Below, in pieces: positions 24,177 through 34,208 of a stretch of 64,000 nucleotides of DNA; the stretch's first letter is position 1, and each line of letters opens with the position of its first letter. The DNA is from an uncultured Pseudomonas sp. GTDB taxonomy: Bacteria; Pseudomonadota; Gammaproteobacteria; Pseudomonadales; Pseudomonadaceae. Made by a program: the position numbers and the translations under genes. Under the pieces are notes generated by a model. That model saw only the letters and a list, made by a program, of their open reading frames with translations. It did not search any database and was not told the origin of the DNA. The stretch spans positions 1 to 64,000 of the forward strand of contig NZ_CAMPHV010000012.1 of NCBI RefSeq assembly GCF_946886105.1, written 5' to 3'.

Positions 24177-24649
24177 CTAAATACCCAATGACCGTCCAGG
24201 GCGCGCGCGCCCTGGAAGAAGAACTGGCCCATCTGACCAAGGTCGTGCGCCCCAAGCTCAGCCAGGATATCGGCACGGCGCGCGAGCTCGGCGACCTCAA
24301 GGAAAACGCCGAATACCATGCCGCGCGCGAGCAGCAGGGTATGGTCGAGGCGCGCATCCGCGATATCGAAGGCCGTCTGCAGAACGCCGTGATCATCGAT
24401 GTCACCACCATCGAGCACACCGGCAAAGTGATCTTCGGCACCACCGTTGAGATCGTGAACGTCGAAACCGACGAAAGCGTCAGCTACCAGATCGTTGGCG
24501 AGGACGAGGCCGATATCAAACAGCGCAAATTGTCGGTCGGCTCACCCATCGCACGGGCGTTGATCGGCAAGGAAGAGGGCGATGTGGTGATGGTCAAGAC
24601 GCCTAGCGGTGCCGTCGAGTATGAGATCGTCGAGGTTCGCCATATCTAA
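24173..24649 (+). CDS. greA: transcription elongation factor GreA
   Basis: A 158-residue factor that makes backtracked RNA polymerase cleave its transcript. The N-terminal coiled coil (to about 75) carries the acidic tip in [22 protein letters not shown]; the C-terminal FKBP-like domain includes [18 protein letters not shown]. Starts within the carB stop codon, so it is the last member of carAB-greA, and overlaps the next ORF. Confidence 0.97.
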
Positions 24650-25067
24650 ATCAGGCGCACGCGATGCGGGCGCAATCAGTTGGCTGCTAGCTCAGACGCT
24701 CTGGGTCGGCGGCCTCTGGTTGCTGCATTTTCTGTTACTGCCGGCAATCGCCAAGACAGGCCTGGCCTCGTTACTGGTCGAAGAGATCGGCAGCAGTTTG
24801 CGTGCGTTGCTGGTGGGCCTGGCTGCGGTTTGCGCCGGCTTGCAGGTGCTGGTGTTGATCCGTGCCGAGCGGTTGGCCAGTGTGTGGCGTGACATGCGTG
24901 GGCAGCTGTTATCGGTGGTGGTGGCGATGGCGGCCAGTTATTTCGTGGCGCGGCTGTATTGGCCGGGCGCCGAACTCTGGTTGATGTTCAGCTACCTGGT
25001 GATGGCGTTCTGCGGTTTGTTGCTGGTGCTGCAACCGGTGCCGAGTGGAGGCAGTCGCAAGCTATAG
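24621..25067 (+). CDS. DUF4149-type membrane protein
   Basis: 148 residues from the ATG at 24621, which lies 29 bp inside greA; no alternative ATG, GTG or TTG after the greA stop is in frame. Four hydrophobic segments ([82 protein letters not shown]) with the W-GG-W pattern typical of DUF4149. Function unknown. The position between greA and yhbY is conserved in pseudomonads as I recall. Confidence 0.75.
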   Translation: MRSSRFAISKSGARDAGAISWLLAQTLWVGGLWLLHFLLLPAIAKTGLASLLVEEIGSSLRALLVGLAAVCAGLQVLVLIRAERLASVWRDMRGQLLSVVVAMAASYFVARLYWPGAELWLMFSYLVMAFCGLLLVLQPVPSGGSRKL

Positions 25068-25103
25068 GTCTAAGCTTCGAGTCAAAGCAAGGCGATCGAC
25101 TGA

Positions 25104-25122
25104 GAGGCGCACGTGGCGCCTC
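25104..25122. terminator. hairpin between convergent DUF4149 gene and yhbY
   Basis: GAGGCGC / GCGCCTC with a 5-nt loop, between two converging genes. No T-run, so termination is plausible but weak. AGCTTGCAGCT debris follows directly. Confidence 0.4.
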
Positions 25123-25142
25123 ATCCCAGCTTGCAGCTCCGA

Positions 25143-25454
25143 TCAGCCGTGATGGCGATGGATATTCGACAGATTCTTGTTCGGCTTGGGGTTCTTGCGG
25201 TAAATCAACGCCATCTTGCCGATGACCTGCACCAGCTCGGCAGCGCCGGTTTTGCACAGTTCGTTAATGGCCGCGAGGCGGTCTTCGCGCTCGATGATGC
25301 GCAGTTGTACTTTGATCAATTCATGGTCGCTCAGGGCACGCTCCAGCTCGGCCAGTACACCTTCGGTCAAACCATTGTCCGCCACGATCAATACGGGTTT
25401 CAGGTGGTGGCCGATAGATTTGAATTGTTTCTTCTGCTCTTGAGTGAGCGGCAT
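25143..25454 (-). CDS. yhbY: CRS1/YhbY (CRM-domain) RNA-binding protein
   Basis: A single 103-residue CRM domain: LTQEQKKQFKSIGHHLKPVLIVADNGLTEGVLAELERALSDHELIKVQL with the family's GxxG-like loop, ending GKMALIYRKNPKPN. It associates with the pre-50S ribosome in E. coli. Divergent from rlmE, the same arrangement as in E. coli. Confidence 0.94.
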   Translation of the reverse strand: MPLTQEQKKQFKSIGHHLKPVLIVADNGLTEGVLAELERALSDHELIKVQLRIIEREDRLAAINELCKTGAAELVQVIGKMALIYRKNPKPNKNLSNIHRHHG

Positions 25455-25569
25455 AATCAGGTTCCTGCAATCTGGTAAAAAAACAGCTCTGGTAAAAGCG
25501 GCGATCAGTTTACCCGAGCGCTCTCGGGGGCGCCCAGATATTCATGCTTTGTAAAGTTCGAGGTATTGC

Positions 25570-26196
25570 GTGGCCCGTTCCAAGACCAGTCAAGGTTGGC
25601 TGAAAGAACATTTCAACGACCCTTACGTCAAAATGGCGCAAAAGGATGGCTATCGTTCGCGTGCCAGCTACAAGTTGCTGGAAATCCAGGAAAAGGATCG
25701 CATCCTCAGGCCCGGCATGACCGTGGTCGACCTCGGCGCCGCGCCGGGCGGTTGGTCGCAGGTCACCAGTCGGGTGATTGGCGACAAGGGCACGCTGATC
25801 GCCTCGGATATCTTGGAAATGGACAGCATCCCCGATGTTGCCTTTATCCAGGGCGATTTCACCGATGATGCGGTGTTCGCACAGATTCTCGAAGCGATCG
25901 GCGACAAGGCGGTAGACCTTGTGATTTCCGATATGGCCCCCAATATGAGTGGGGTAAGGGAGTCGGATCAGCCGCGTGCGATGTACCTGTGCGAATTGGC
26001 GCTGGATCTCGCTTCCCGCGTGCTGCGTCCGGGTGGTGATTTTTTGATCAAAATCTTCCAAGGCGAAGGCTTTGACCAATATCACAAGCAGGTGCGGCAG
26101 ATGTTCGACAAGGTGCAGATGCGCAAGCCCTTGTCCTCGCGTGACCGCTCGCGCGAGCAATATATGCTCGCGCGCGGTTTTCGTGGGCTTGAGTGA
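25570..26196 (+). CDS. rlmE: 23S rRNA (uridine-2'-O)-methyltransferase
   Basis: Methylates U2552 of 23S rRNA (FtsJ/RrmJ). 208 residues from a GTG with GAGG seven bases upstream. SAM motif [14 protein letters not shown] and the K-D-K-E catalytic set: Lys in YKLLEIQ, Asp in [11 protein letters not shown], Lys in LIKIFQGEG, Glu near SREQY. It lies upstream of ftsH, as in most gammaproteobacteria, where the pair is heat-inducible; I could not find a clear RpoH promoter here. Confidence 0.96.
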   Translation: MARSKTSQGWLKEHFNDPYVKMAQKDGYRSRASYKLLEIQEKDRILRPGMTVVDLGAAPGGWSQVTSRVIGDKGTLIASDILEMDSIPDVAFIQGDFTDDAVFAQILEAIGDKAVDLVISDMAPNMSGVRESDQPRAMYLCELALDLASRVLRPGGDFLIKIFQGEGFDQYHKQVRQMFDKVQMRKPLSSRDRSREQYMLARGFRGLE

Positions 26197-26334
26197 GACG
26201 GGACGCACGGGTAAATAAAGGGTTACAGACGGCGTCTGCCAGGTGCGGGCGTTGTGTAGTAAGTTAGATCGGTACATAACTGGTCGTCATGCGAAGCACG
26301 CTTCGAGACGAGGCCTGCTGCAGAGGGTAGCTAA

Positions 26335-28260
26335 TTGAACGACATGGCAAAAAATCTGGTCCTGTGGCTGATCATCGCGGCCGTCCTGGTGACGGTGATG
26401 AACAATTTTTCCAGCCCGAGCGAGTCGAATAAGCTCAATTACTCGGAGTTCATCCAACAGGTTCAGAACGGTGCGGTCAAGCGCGTGACCGTCGACGGCT
26501 ACGTGATCAGCGGCGTGCGCGAGGACGGTTCGTCTTTCGAGACAGTGCGTCCGGCGATCCAGGACAACGGCCTGATCAAGGACCTGATCGACAACAATGT
26601 CGAGATCGTCGGTAAGCAGCCCGAACAACAAAGCATCTGGACTCAACTGCTGGTGGCGAGCTTCCCGATTCTGGTGATTATCGCGGTGTTCATGTTCTTC
26701 ATGCGCCAGATGCAAGGCGGTGCTGGCGGTAAAGGCGGACCGATGAGTTTCGGTAAGAGCAAGGCGCGCCTGCTGTCCGAAGATCAGGTCAAGACCACCT
26801 TCGCCGATGTCGCCGGTTGCGACGAAGCCAAGGAAGAAGTCAGCGAGCTGGTCGAATTCCTCCGTGATCCGGGTAAATTCCAACGCCTCGGCGGGCGTAT
26901 CCCGCGCGGTGTGTTGATGGTCGGCTCGCCGGGTACCGGTAAGACGCTGTTGGCCAAGGCGGTCGCCGGTGAGGCCAAGGTGCCGTTCTTCACCATCTCC
27001 GGTTCCGATTTCGTCGAGATGTTCGTCGGTGTCGGTGCCTCCCGGGTGCGTGATATGTTCGAGCAGGCGAAGAAGCACGCGCCCTGCATCATCTTCATTG
27101 ACGAGATCGACGCCGTCGGTCGCCATCGTGGCGCCGGCATGGGTGGCGGTCACGACGAACGCGAGCAGACCCTCAACCAGTTGCTGGTGGAGATGGATGG
27201 CTTCGAAATGAACGATGGCATCATCGTCATTGCCGCCACCAACCGCCCCGACGTACTCGATCCGGCGCTGCTGCGTCCGGGCCGTTTCGACCGTCAGGTG
27301 GTGGTGGGCTTGCCGGATATTCGCGGCCGCGAACAAATCCTCAAAGTGCATATGCGTAAGGTGCCGATGGGCGAGAACGTCCAGCCGGCGGTCATCGCGC
27401 GCGGTACCCCGGGCTTCTCCGGTGCCGACTTGGCCAACTTGGTCAACGAGGCCTCCTTGTTCGCTGCGCGCGCCGGCAAGCGTGTGGTGGAAATGAAGGA
27501 GTTCGAGCTGGCCAAGGACAAGATCATGATGGGCGCCGAGCGCAAGACCATGGTCATGTCGGAAAAGGAAAAGCTCAACACGGCGTTCCACGAAGCCGGC
27601 CACGCCATCGTCGGTCGCCTGGTGCCCGAGCATGATCCGGTTTACAAGGTGTCGATCATTCCCCGTGGCCGTGCTCTGGGCGTGACCATGTTCCTGCCGG
27701 AAGAGGACCGTTACAGCCTGAGCAAGCGGGCGCTGACCAGTCAGATCTGCTCGTTGTTCGGTGGTCGCATCGCCGAGGAGATGACCTTGGGCTTCGATGG
27801 TGTGACCACCGGCGCATCGAACGACATCATGCGTGCCACTCAATTGGCGCGGAACATGGTGACCAAGTGGGGCTTGTCCGAAAAGCTTGGTCCGTTGATG
27901 TATGCCGAAGAAGAGGGTGAGGTTTTCCTCGGGCGTAGCATGGGCAGCCAGCACACCAATGTGTCCGCCGATACGGCGAAAATGATCGACCTCGAGGTGC
28001 GCAGCATCATCGACGGTTGCTATGACACCGCCAAGCGCCTGCTTGAAGAAAACCGCGACAAGCTCGACGCCATGGCTGACGCCTTGATGAAGTACGAGAC
28101 CATCGATGCCGAGCAGATCGAAGACATCATGAGCGGCCGTGTCGCTCGCGAACCGCGCGATTGGACCGGCGGCAACGGCGACGCCGGCACGCCGGTGGTG
28201 AACAGCGACGAGGCGGATCGTCCTGAAAAGCCAATTGGTGGTCCTGCTGCCGAGCACTAA
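26335..28260 (+). CDS. ftsH: ATP-dependent membrane zinc protease FtsH
   Basis: A 641-residue membrane-anchored AAA protease that degrades RpoH, LpxC and damaged membrane proteins. Two transmembrane segments (about 8-26 and 103-121) bound a small periplasmic domain. AAA domain with Walker A GSPGTGKT near 199 and Walker [12 protein letters not shown]. Zinc site HEAGH at about 419-423. The start is TTG at 26335 (GAGGG seven bases upstream) or the in-frame ATG at 26344; the first has better spacing. Confidence 0.97.
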   Translation: MNDMAKNLVLWLIIAAVLVTVMNNFSSPSESNKLNYSEFIQQVQNGAVKRVTVDGYVISGVREDGSSFETVRPAIQDNGLIKDLIDNNVEIVGKQPEQQSIWTQLLVASFPILVIIAVFMFFMRQMQGGAGGKGGPMSFGKSKARLLSEDQVKTTFADVAGCDEAKEEVSELVEFLRDPGKFQRLGGRIPRGVLMVGSPGTGKTLLAKAVAGEAKVPFFTISGSDFVEMFVGVGASRVRDMFEQAKKHAPCIIFIDEIDAVGRHRGAGMGGGHDEREQTLNQLLVEMDGFEMNDGIIVIAATNRPDVLDPALLRPGRFDRQVVVGLPDIRGREQILKVHMRKVPMGENVQPAVIARGTPGFSGADLANLVNEASLFAARAGKRVVEMKEFELAKDKIMMGAERKTMVMSEKEKLNTAFHEAGHAIVGRLVPEHDPVYKVSIIPRGRALGVTMFLPEEDRYSLSKRALTSQICSLFGGRIAEEMTLGFDGVTTGASNDIMRATQLARNMVTKWGLSEKLGPLMYAEEEGEVFLGRSMGSQHTNVSADTAKMIDLEVRSIIDGCYDTAKRLLEENRDKLDAMADALMKYETIDAEQIEDIMSGRVAREPRDWTGGNGDAGTPVVNSDEADRPEKPIGGPAAEH

Positions 28261-28268
28261 GGGCGCAA

Positions 28269-29120
28269 ATGTCTGACTCGTGTAATCCGAACCGGTTGCC
28301 ATGTGGCAGCCGGTTTCTCGATTTAACCCATCCGCAGGTGATGGGTATCCTGAATATCACCCCCGATTCATTCTCCGATGGCGGTCGTTATGCGCAGCGC
28401 GATGCCGCCCTGCGTCATGCGGAAGCGATGTGGCGTGCGGGTGCCAGCCTGATCGACGTCGGCGGCGAGTCCACTCGCCCCGGTGCGCGGGCGGTATCCC
28501 CCATCGAGGAGCTGGAGCGGGTCGCCCCGGTGGTCGAGGCCATTGCCGGCGAACTCGACGTGATCATCTCGGTCGATACTTCGACGCCTGCGGTAATGCG
28601 TGAAGCTGCGCGTTTGGGTGCCGGGCTGATCAACGACGTGCGCTCGTTGCAGCGCGAAGGCGCATTGGATGCGGCGGCCGATAGCGGTTTGCCGGTGTGC
28701 CTGATGCATATGCGCGGCGAACCGACCACCATGCAGCAGGATCCCCGGTACGCCGATATTCTGAGCGAGGTCAGGGGTTTCCTGGTCGAGCGCATGGCTG
28801 CCTGTGCGACGGCCGGGATTGCCGCCGAGCGGTTGATCCTCGATCCGGGCTTCGGTTTCGCCAAGACCTTGGAGCACAATCTGCGCTTGTTCAAGCATCT
28901 GGAGTCCCTGCATGAGTTGGGGCGGCCGCTTTTGGTCGGGGTCTCGCGCAAAAGCATGATCGGTCGCGTGCTGGGTCATGAGGTTGGCGGGCGCTTGTAT
29001 GGCAGCCTGGCGTTGGCGGCCTTGGCCGTGGGTAAGGGTGCACAGATTCTGCGCGTGCACGATGTCGCCGAAACGGCCGATGTGGTGCGCATGCTCGCAG
29101 CAGTAACAGCGGCCGAATGA
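28269..29120 (+). CDS. folP: dihydropteroate synthase
   Basis: Condenses p-aminobenzoate with the pterin diphosphate in folate synthesis. 283 residues with the two family signatures: GILNITPDSFSDGGRY near 28-43 and GASLIDVGGESTRPGA near 58-73, plus VGVSRKSMIG. Eight bp after ftsH and 33 bp before glmM, the standard ftsH-folP-glmM cluster. The FolK partner is at 58860-59351 in this window. Confidence 0.97.
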   Translation: MSDSCNPNRLPCGSRFLDLTHPQVMGILNITPDSFSDGGRYAQRDAALRHAEAMWRAGASLIDVGGESTRPGARAVSPIEELERVAPVVEAIAGELDVIISVDTSTPAVMREAARLGAGLINDVRSLQREGALDAAADSGLPVCLMHMRGEPTTMQQDPRYADILSEVRGFLVERMAACATAGIAAERLILDPGFGFAKTLEHNLRLFKHLESLHELGRPLLVGVSRKSMIGRVLGHEVGGRLYGSLALAALAVGKGAQILRVHDVAETADVVRMLAAVTAAE

Positions 29121-29159
29121 CGAGCCTCTGAATACGAAGAAAAATAGGGAAGCATGGTC

Positions 29160-30500
29160 ATGGTCAGAAAATATTTTGGTACCGACGGTATCCGTGGGCG
29201 TGTCGGCGAATTTCCGATTACGCCGGATTTCATGCTCAAGCTCGGCTGGGCCGCTGGCATGGCGTTTCGCAAACAGGGCAAGTGCCGCATCCTGATCGGT
29301 AAGGACACGCGGATTTCCGGTTATATGTTCGAGTCGGCGCTGGAGGCCGGATTATCCGCGGCCGGTGCCGATGTGATGTTGTTGGGGCCGATGCCGACCC
29401 CGGCCATTGCCTACCTGACGCGTACCTTTCATGCCGAAGCCGGCATCGTGATCAGCGCCTCGCACAATCCCCATCACGACAATGGCATCAAGTTTTTCTC
29501 CGGGCAGGGCACCAAGCTGCCGGACGAAATCGAACAAATGATCGAGGAGCTGCTCGATACGCCGATGACCGTGGTCGAGTCGGCGCAATTGGGTAAGGTT
29601 TCGCGGATCAACGATGCGGCCGGGCGTTATATCGAATTCTGTAAAAGCAGCGTACCGACCAGCACCGATTTCGCCGGTCTGAAAATCGTCCTCGATTGCG
29701 CCAATGGTGCCGCTTATAAAGTGGCGCCCAGCGTATTACGCGAATTGGGCGCTGAGGTTTCGGTGCTGTCCGCTCATCCCGATGGCTTGAATATCAATGA
29801 CGGCTGCGGCTCGACCCATGTCGAAGCCTTGCAGGCCGAGGTACTGGCGCGGCAAGCCGATCTGGGTATCGCCTTCGACGGCGACGCCGATCGCGTGCTG
29901 ATGGTCGACCACACCGGGGCTCTGGTGGACGGCGACGAGCTGCTATTCATCATCGCCCGCGATCTGCAGGAGCGCGGCAAGCTGCAGGGTGGGGTGGTCG
30001 GCACGCTGATGAGCAACCTGGGGCTGGAGTTGGCGTTGGCGGATCTGGGGATTCCCTTCGTGCGCGCCAAGGTCGGCGACCGCTATGTGATTGCCGAGCT
30101 GCTGGAGCGTAACTGGCAACTCGGTGGCGAGAATTCCGGGCATCTGGTGTGTTTCCATCACACCACCACCGGGGATGCGATCATCGCGGCCTTGCAAGTG
30201 TTGTTGGCGTTGCAGCGGCGCGGTCAAAGCCTGGCCGAGACGCGCCAGGGGCTGCGCAAGTGCCCGCAAGTGCTGATCAACGTACGCTTCGCCGGTGGCC
30301 TCGATCCACTCGATAGTCCCTCCGTGCAGGATGCCAGTGCGCGCGTGACCGAAATGATGGCGGGCCGTGGTCGGGTGCTGCTGCGCAAGTCGGGAACCGA
30401 GCCGTTAGTGCGGGTGATGGTCGAGGGCGACGATGAGGTTCAGGTGCGTGGCTATGCCGACGAGTTGGCTAGGGTCGTGAGCGAAGCCTGCGAGGGGTGA
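29160..30500 (+). CDS. glmM: phosphoglucosamine mutase
   Basis: Interconverts glucosamine-6-P and glucosamine-1-P for cell-wall and LPS precursors. 446 residues from the ATG at 29160 (GGGAAG seven bases upstream); an ATG two codons earlier is too close to the binding site. [15 protein letters not shown] at the N-terminus, the phosphoserine loop [17 protein letters not shown] near 95-111, the Mg site [13 protein letters not shown], and [15 protein letters not shown] near the end. Confidence 0.97.
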   Translation: MVRKYFGTDGIRGRVGEFPITPDFMLKLGWAAGMAFRKQGKCRILIGKDTRISGYMFESALEAGLSAAGADVMLLGPMPTPAIAYLTRTFHAEAGIVISASHNPHHDNGIKFFSGQGTKLPDEIEQMIEELLDTPMTVVESAQLGKVSRINDAAGRYIEFCKSSVPTSTDFAGLKIVLDCANGAAYKVAPSVLRELGAEVSVLSAHPDGLNINDGCGSTHVEALQAEVLARQADLGIAFDGDADRVLMVDHTGALVDGDELLFIIARDLQERGKLQGGVVGTLMSNLGLELALADLGIPFVRAKVGDRYVIAELLERNWQLGGENSGHLVCFHHTTTGDAIIAALQVLLALQRRGQSLAETRQGLRKCPQVLINVRFAGGLDPLDSPSVQDASARVTEMMAGRGRVLLRKSGTEPLVRVMVEGDDEVQVRGYADELARVVSEACEG

Positions 30501-30509
30501 GGTGCGAAG

Positions 30510-30541
30510 CTGCGGGGTGAGCCCGTCCGCTGGCCCCGCAG
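30510..30541 (+). terminator. possible hairpin terminator after glmM
   Basis: CTGCGGGG / CCCCGCAG, an 8-bp stem with a 16-nt loop, just after the glmM stop and before tpiA. No T-run. May be a partial terminator or stability element. Confidence 0.35.
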
Positions 30542-30642
30542 TGAGGTTCAATCGCTGGTTGGCATTCTATGTTATTGATTGGCTTGCCAGTCTTGGCGCT
30601 CTTGGGTAACATCTGCGCCCTCTTTGACCGACGAGGTGAAGC

Positions 30643-31398
30643 ATGCGTCACCCATTGGTAGCTGGTAACTGGAAAATGCATGGCACTCGTGCCAGCGTTG
30701 CAGAGCTGATCGAGGGTTTGTCTCGGCAAGCGTTACCTGCTGGGGTCGAAGTTGCAGTTTTTCCGTCTTGTTTGCATATCGCTCAGGTCGTAAGAGGTCT
30801 GGATGGTAAGCGTGTTGCGGTCGGTGCGCAGGATTGCGCCGTCGAGTCGGCGCCCGGTGCGTTGACTGGCGAAGTGGCCGCAAGCCAGTTGCAGGATGCC
30901 GGTTGCTCCCTGGTGTTGGTGGGGCATTCCGAGCGTCGCTTGATCCTTGGTGACAGCGATGCGGACGTGACGCGTAAGTTTGCTGCGGCGCAGTCTTGCG
31001 GTTTGACGCCTGTGCTCTGTGTCGGGGAAACCCTGGAGCAGCGCGAGGCTGAGCAGACGCTGGAAGTTGTGGGGCGGCAGTTGGCCGAAGTGATCGATGC
31101 CTTGGGTATTGATGCCTTCGCCAAAGCGGTGGTCGCTTATGAGCCGGTTTGGGCAATCGGTACAGGGCTGACCGCTTCGCCCGAGCAGGCCCAGCAGGTG
31201 CATGCGGCGATTCGCGCGCAATTGGCTGGGCAAGATGCTCAGGTTGCGGCGGGTGTAAAGATTCTTTATGGCGGCAGCGTGAAGGCCGCCAATGCTGCCG
31301 AGTTATTCGGTATGCCGGATATCGATGGGGGGCTTGTGGGTGGAGCCTCTCTGAATGCGGATGAGTTCGGTGCGATTTGTCGCGCCGCAGGAAACTGA
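30643..31398 (+). CDS. tpiA: triosephosphate isomerase
   Basis: A 251-residue TIM barrel enzyme of glycolysis/gluconeogenesis. Substrate Lys in GNWKMHG, catalytic His95 (VGHSERR) and Glu167 ([11 protein letters not shown]), and the phosphate loop [12 protein letters not shown]. Its third codon positions carry visibly more T than those of neighbouring genes. secG follows after three bases. Confidence 0.97.
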   Translation: MRHPLVAGNWKMHGTRASVAELIEGLSRQALPAGVEVAVFPSCLHIAQVVRGLDGKRVAVGAQDCAVESAPGALTGEVAASQLQDAGCSLVLVGHSERRLILGDSDADVTRKFAAAQSCGLTPVLCVGETLEQREAEQTLEVVGRQLAEVIDALGIDAFAKAVVAYEPVWAIGTGLTASPEQAQQVHAAIRAQLAGQDAQVAAGVKILYGGSVKAANAAELFGMPDIDGGLVGGASLNADEFGAICRAAGN

Positions 31399-31401
31399 AA
31401 A

Positions 31402-31779
31402 ATGCTGGAAACAGTCGTAGTTGTTCTTCATCTGCTCGGTGCTATCGGCGTGGTTGTGCTGGTTCTGTTGCAGCAGGGTAAGGGTGCCGATGCTGGCGCG
31501 TCTTTCGGTTCGGGTGCTTCTGCTACCGTTTTTGGTAGTCAAGGTTCCTCTACCTTTTTGAGTCGCGTTACTGCTATACTCGCCACCGCTTTTTTCATAA
31601 CCAGTATGGGCTTAGCATTCTTTGCTAAAGAGAAAGCTGATGGTTTGACCGAAGTAGGTCTGCCAGACCCGGCGGTGATGGAAGTGCAGGAAAAACCGGT
31701 CGTCGAAGACGTCCCGGTGCTCGAAGAACAAAAGCCAGCTGTTGAAGCAGCTGACGTACCTCAAGTTCCAGAGCAGTAA
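31402..31779 (+). CDS. secG: protein-export membrane protein SecG
   Basis: A 125-residue subunit of the SecYEG translocon. Two transmembrane segments ([23 protein letters not shown] and [15 protein letters not shown]), with the family's [31 protein letters not shown] loop between. A long acidic, Val/Pro-rich C-terminal tail (about 80-125) is typical of Pseudomonas SecG. Coupled to tpiA, followed by tRNA-Leu. Confidence 0.95.
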   Translation: MLETVVVVLHLLGAIGVVVLVLLQQGKGADAGASFGSGASATVFGSQGSSTFLSRVTAILATAFFITSMGLAFFAKEKADGLTEVGLPDPAVMEVQEKPVVEDVPVLEEQKPAVEAADVPQVPEQ

Positions 31780-31804
31780 CAGGTTGTAAGCAACAAGCGA
31801 TTTT

Positions 31805-31890
31805 GCCGAGGTGGTGGAATTGGTAGACACGCTACCTTGAGGTGGTAGTGGCCATAGGCTGTAGGGGTTCGAGTCCCCTCCTCGGTACCA
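31805..31890 (+). tRNA. tRNA-Leu (GAG)
   Basis: A class II tRNA with acceptor GCCGAGG / CCTCGGT, discriminator A and encoded CCA. D-loop GGTAGACA, anticodon stem CTACC / GGTAG with anticodon GAG at 31839-31841, a variable arm, and T-loop GGTTCGAGTCC. Closely resembles E. coli tRNA-Leu(GAG). Confidence 0.97.
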
Positions 31891-31896
31891 ATTAAA

Positions 31897-31927
31897 CAAG
31901 AAAGCCCGCTCCATGCGGGCTTTCTTG
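31897..31927. terminator. intrinsic terminator after tRNA-Leu
   Basis: CAAGAAAGCCCGC / GCGGGCTTTCTTG, a 13-bp stem with a TCCAT loop. Ends the tpiA-secG-tRNA-Leu unit. Confidence 0.85.
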
Positions 31928-31942
31928 TCGCTGGAGCGTCGG

Positions 31943-31972
31943 TTGACCCTTGAACGGGTTCGGCCGTATACT
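31943..31972 (+). promoter_or_regulatory. sigma-70 promoter of tRNA-fMet
   Basis: TTGACC, 18-bp spacer, TATACT, followed by a GC-rich discriminator (TCGGCCCC) of the stringently controlled type. Start expected a few bases before the tRNA. Confidence 0.85.
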
Positions 31973-31988
31973 TCGGCCCCAGCTTTGA

Positions 31989-32065
<77 letters not shown>

Positions 32066-32075
32066 GTAGTAGCGG

Positions 32076-32097
32076 AGCCCCTTTTCAGGGGCTTTTT
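32076..32097 (+). terminator. terminator after tRNA-fMet
   Basis: AGCCCC-TTTTCA-GGGGCT followed by TTTTT. The first of two tandem intrinsic terminators before rimP. Confidence 0.8.
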
Positions 32098-32143
32098 GCT
32101 AGCTGGACGACAGCTTTGCCGGCCTGTTCCAGGTCGGTCAGTG

Positions 32144-32165
32144 ATGGGCGTTTCGCCCATTTTTT
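32144..32165 (+). terminator. second terminator in the rimP leader
   Basis: ATGGGCG-TTT-CGCCCAT followed by TTTTT, 30 bases before the rimP GTG. It probably attenuates transcription into rimP-nusA-infB; NusA itself could modulate read-through. Confidence 0.8.
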
Positions 32166-32194
32166 ATTTGCACAGCATGCACGAGGGGGTTCAG

Positions 32195-32653
32195 GTGTCG
32201 AGCAAGCTAGAACAGTTGCAGGCCTTGTTGGCCCCGGTAGTCGAGGCGCTCGGCTATGAATGCTGGGGCATCGAGTTCCTGTCGCAAGGGCGGCATTCGC
32301 TACTGCGGGTCTATATCGATCACGCAGACGGCGTGCTCATCGAAGATTGCGAAAAGGTCAGCCGGCAGATCAGCGGTGTTCTCGACGTCGAGGACCCCAT
32401 CAGTGCGGAGTACACCCTCGAGGTGTCTTCGCCTGGCATGGATCGGCCGTTGTTCACGTTGCAACAGTTCGCCGCGCATGCCGGCGAGCAAGTAAAGGTC
32501 AAGCTGCGTTCGCCTTTCGAAGGGCGCCGTAACTTTCAGGGTCTTCTCCGCGGTGTGGAGGAGCAGGACGTGGTAGTGCAGGTGGATGACCACGAGTTCC
32601 TGTTGCCGATCGACATGATCGACAAGGCCAATATTATCCCCAGGTTTGATTGA
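32195..32653 (+). CDS. rimP: ribosome maturation factor RimP
   Basis: A 152-residue 30S maturation factor. The GTG at 32195 is chosen for the GAGGGGG ribosome binding site and because the protein then starts SSKLEQLQ as in the family; the in-frame extension upstream crosses the terminators. N-terminal domain with [15 protein letters not shown] and [32 protein letters not shown]-terminal SH3-like domain. First gene of rimP-nusA-infB-rbfA-truB. Confidence 0.96.
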   Translation: MSSKLEQLQALLAPVVEALGYECWGIEFLSQGRHSLLRVYIDHADGVLIEDCEKVSRQISGVLDVEDPISAEYTLEVSSPGMDRPLFTLQQFAAHAGEQVKVKLRSPFEGRRNFQGLLRGVEEQDVVVQVDDHEFLLPIDMIDKANIIPRFD

Positions 32654-32700
32654 GACGCGGATCCCGCGGATCCAATGGATTGCGAAAGGCGAGGCGTACG

Positions 32701-34182
32701 ATGAGCAAAGAAGTACTGCTGGTTGTTGAGTCGGTATCCAATGAAAAAGGCGTACCGGCCGGTGTGATTTTTGAGGCGCTGGAGTTGGCTTTGGCCACGG
32801 CGACTAAAAAGCGTTTTGAAGACGAAGTCGAGTTGCGGGTGGCGATCAATCGTCAAACCGGCAGCTATGAAACCTTCCGCTGCTGGACAGTGGTCGAAGA
32901 AAGCGATTTTGAAGATCCGGCGCATCAAGTCACTGTTGATATGCCGCGGGCGCTTGAGGCGAAAGCCAAAGTGGGCGATGTGCTGGAAGAAAAGATCGAA
33001 TCCATTGAGTTCGGTCGTATCGCCGCGCAAACCGCCAAGCAAGTGATTGTGCAAAAGGTCCGTGAGGCCGAGCGCGCGCAGGTGGTCGAGGCCTACCGCG
33101 AGCGTCTGGGCGAAATCATCTCCGGCACTGTTAAGAAAGTCACCCGCGACAGCGTGATTGTCGACCTGGGCAACAACGCTGAAGCGCTGCTGGCCCGCGA
33201 AGACATCATCTCCCGCGAAACTTTCCGGGTCGGTGCGCGCTTGCGTGCACTGCTCAAGGAAATCCGCACCGAGAACCGCGGTCCGCAATTGATCCTCTCG
33301 CGTACCGCGCCTGAGATGCTGATCGAGTTGTTCCGTATCGAAGTGCCGGAAATCGCCGAAGAGTTGATCGAGGTGATGGCCGCTGCCCGTGATCCGGGTT
33401 CGCGCGCCAAGATCGCCGTGCGCTCCAAGGATAAGCGCATCGACCCGCAGGGCGCGTGTATCGGCATGCGTGGTTCGCGCGTGCAGGCTGTGTCCGGCGA
33501 ACTGGTTGGTGAGCGTGTCGATATCGTGCTGTGGGACGACAATCCGGCGCAGTTCGTGATCAACGCCATGTCGCCGGCCGAAGTCGCCGCGATCATCGTC
33601 GATGAAGATGCCCATGCCATGGACATCGCCGTCGGCGAAGACAACCTGGCGCAGGCTATTGGCCGTGGCGGTCAGAACGTGCGTTTGGCCAGTCAATTGA
33701 CCGGCTGGACCCTGAACGTGATGACCGAGGCGGATATCCAGGCCAAGCAACAGGCGGAAACCGGCGACATTCTGCAGAGCTTCATCGACGAGTTGGAAGT
33801 CGACGAAGAATTGGCTCAGGTACTGGTCGAAGAGGGTTTCACCAGCCTGGAAGAGATCGCCTACGTGCCTCTGGAAGAGATGCTCAGCATCGACGGTTTC
33901 GATGAGGAAATCGTCAATGAGCTGCGGGCGCGGGCAAAAGATCGCCTGTTGACCAAAGCCATTGCTACTGAAGAAAAACTGGCAGACGCCCACCCGGCCG
34001 ACGACCTGCTCTCTCTCGAGGGTATGGATAAGGGCTTGGCGCAGGAACTGGCAGTACGCGGTGTGGTTACCCGCGAAGACCTGGCCGAGCAGTCGATCGA
34101 CGACCTGCTCGACATCGACGGCATCGACCAAGAGCGTGCCGGCAAGCTGATCATGGCCGCCCGAGCCCATTGGTTCGAGTAA
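32701..34182 (+). CDS. nusA: transcription termination/antitermination factor NusA
   Basis: A 493-residue RNA-polymerase-binding factor. An N-terminal polymerase-binding domain (1-125), S1 domain (about 135-200), two KH domains (about 205-345; [18 protein letters not shown] and [17 protein letters not shown]) and two C-terminal acidic helix-hairpin-helix repeats (about 365-425 and 440-493). ATG at 32701 with GGCGAGG upstream. Confidence 0.98.
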   Translation: MSKEVLLVVESVSNEKGVPAGVIFEALELALATATKKRFEDEVELRVAINRQTGSYETFRCWTVVEESDFEDPAHQVTVDMPRALEAKAKVGDVLEEKIESIEFGRIAAQTAKQVIVQKVREAERAQVVEAYRERLGEIISGTVKKVTRDSVIVDLGNNAEALLAREDIISRETFRVGARLRALLKEIRTENRGPQLILSRTAPEMLIELFRIEVPEIAEELIEVMAAARDPGSRAKIAVRSKDKRIDPQGACIGMRGSRVQAVSGELVGERVDIVLWDDNPAQFVINAMSPAEVAAIIVDEDAHAMDIAVGEDNLAQAIGRGGQNVRLASQLTGWTLNVMTEADIQAKQQAETGDILQSFIDELEVDEELAQVLVEEGFTSLEEIAYVPLEEMLSIDGFDEEIVNELRARAKDRLLTKAIATEEKLADAHPADDLLSLEGMDKGLAQELAVRGVVTREDLAEQSIDDLLDIDGIDQERAGKLIMAARAHWFE

Positions 34183-34208
34183 GTTTTACGGCCTGAGGAG
34201 AGAAATGC

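Noticed and set aside
31558..31580. Promoter-like TTGAGT...TATACT inside secG
   Set aside because: Spacing is only about 10-11 bp, far from 17, and no start of a transcript is expected there.
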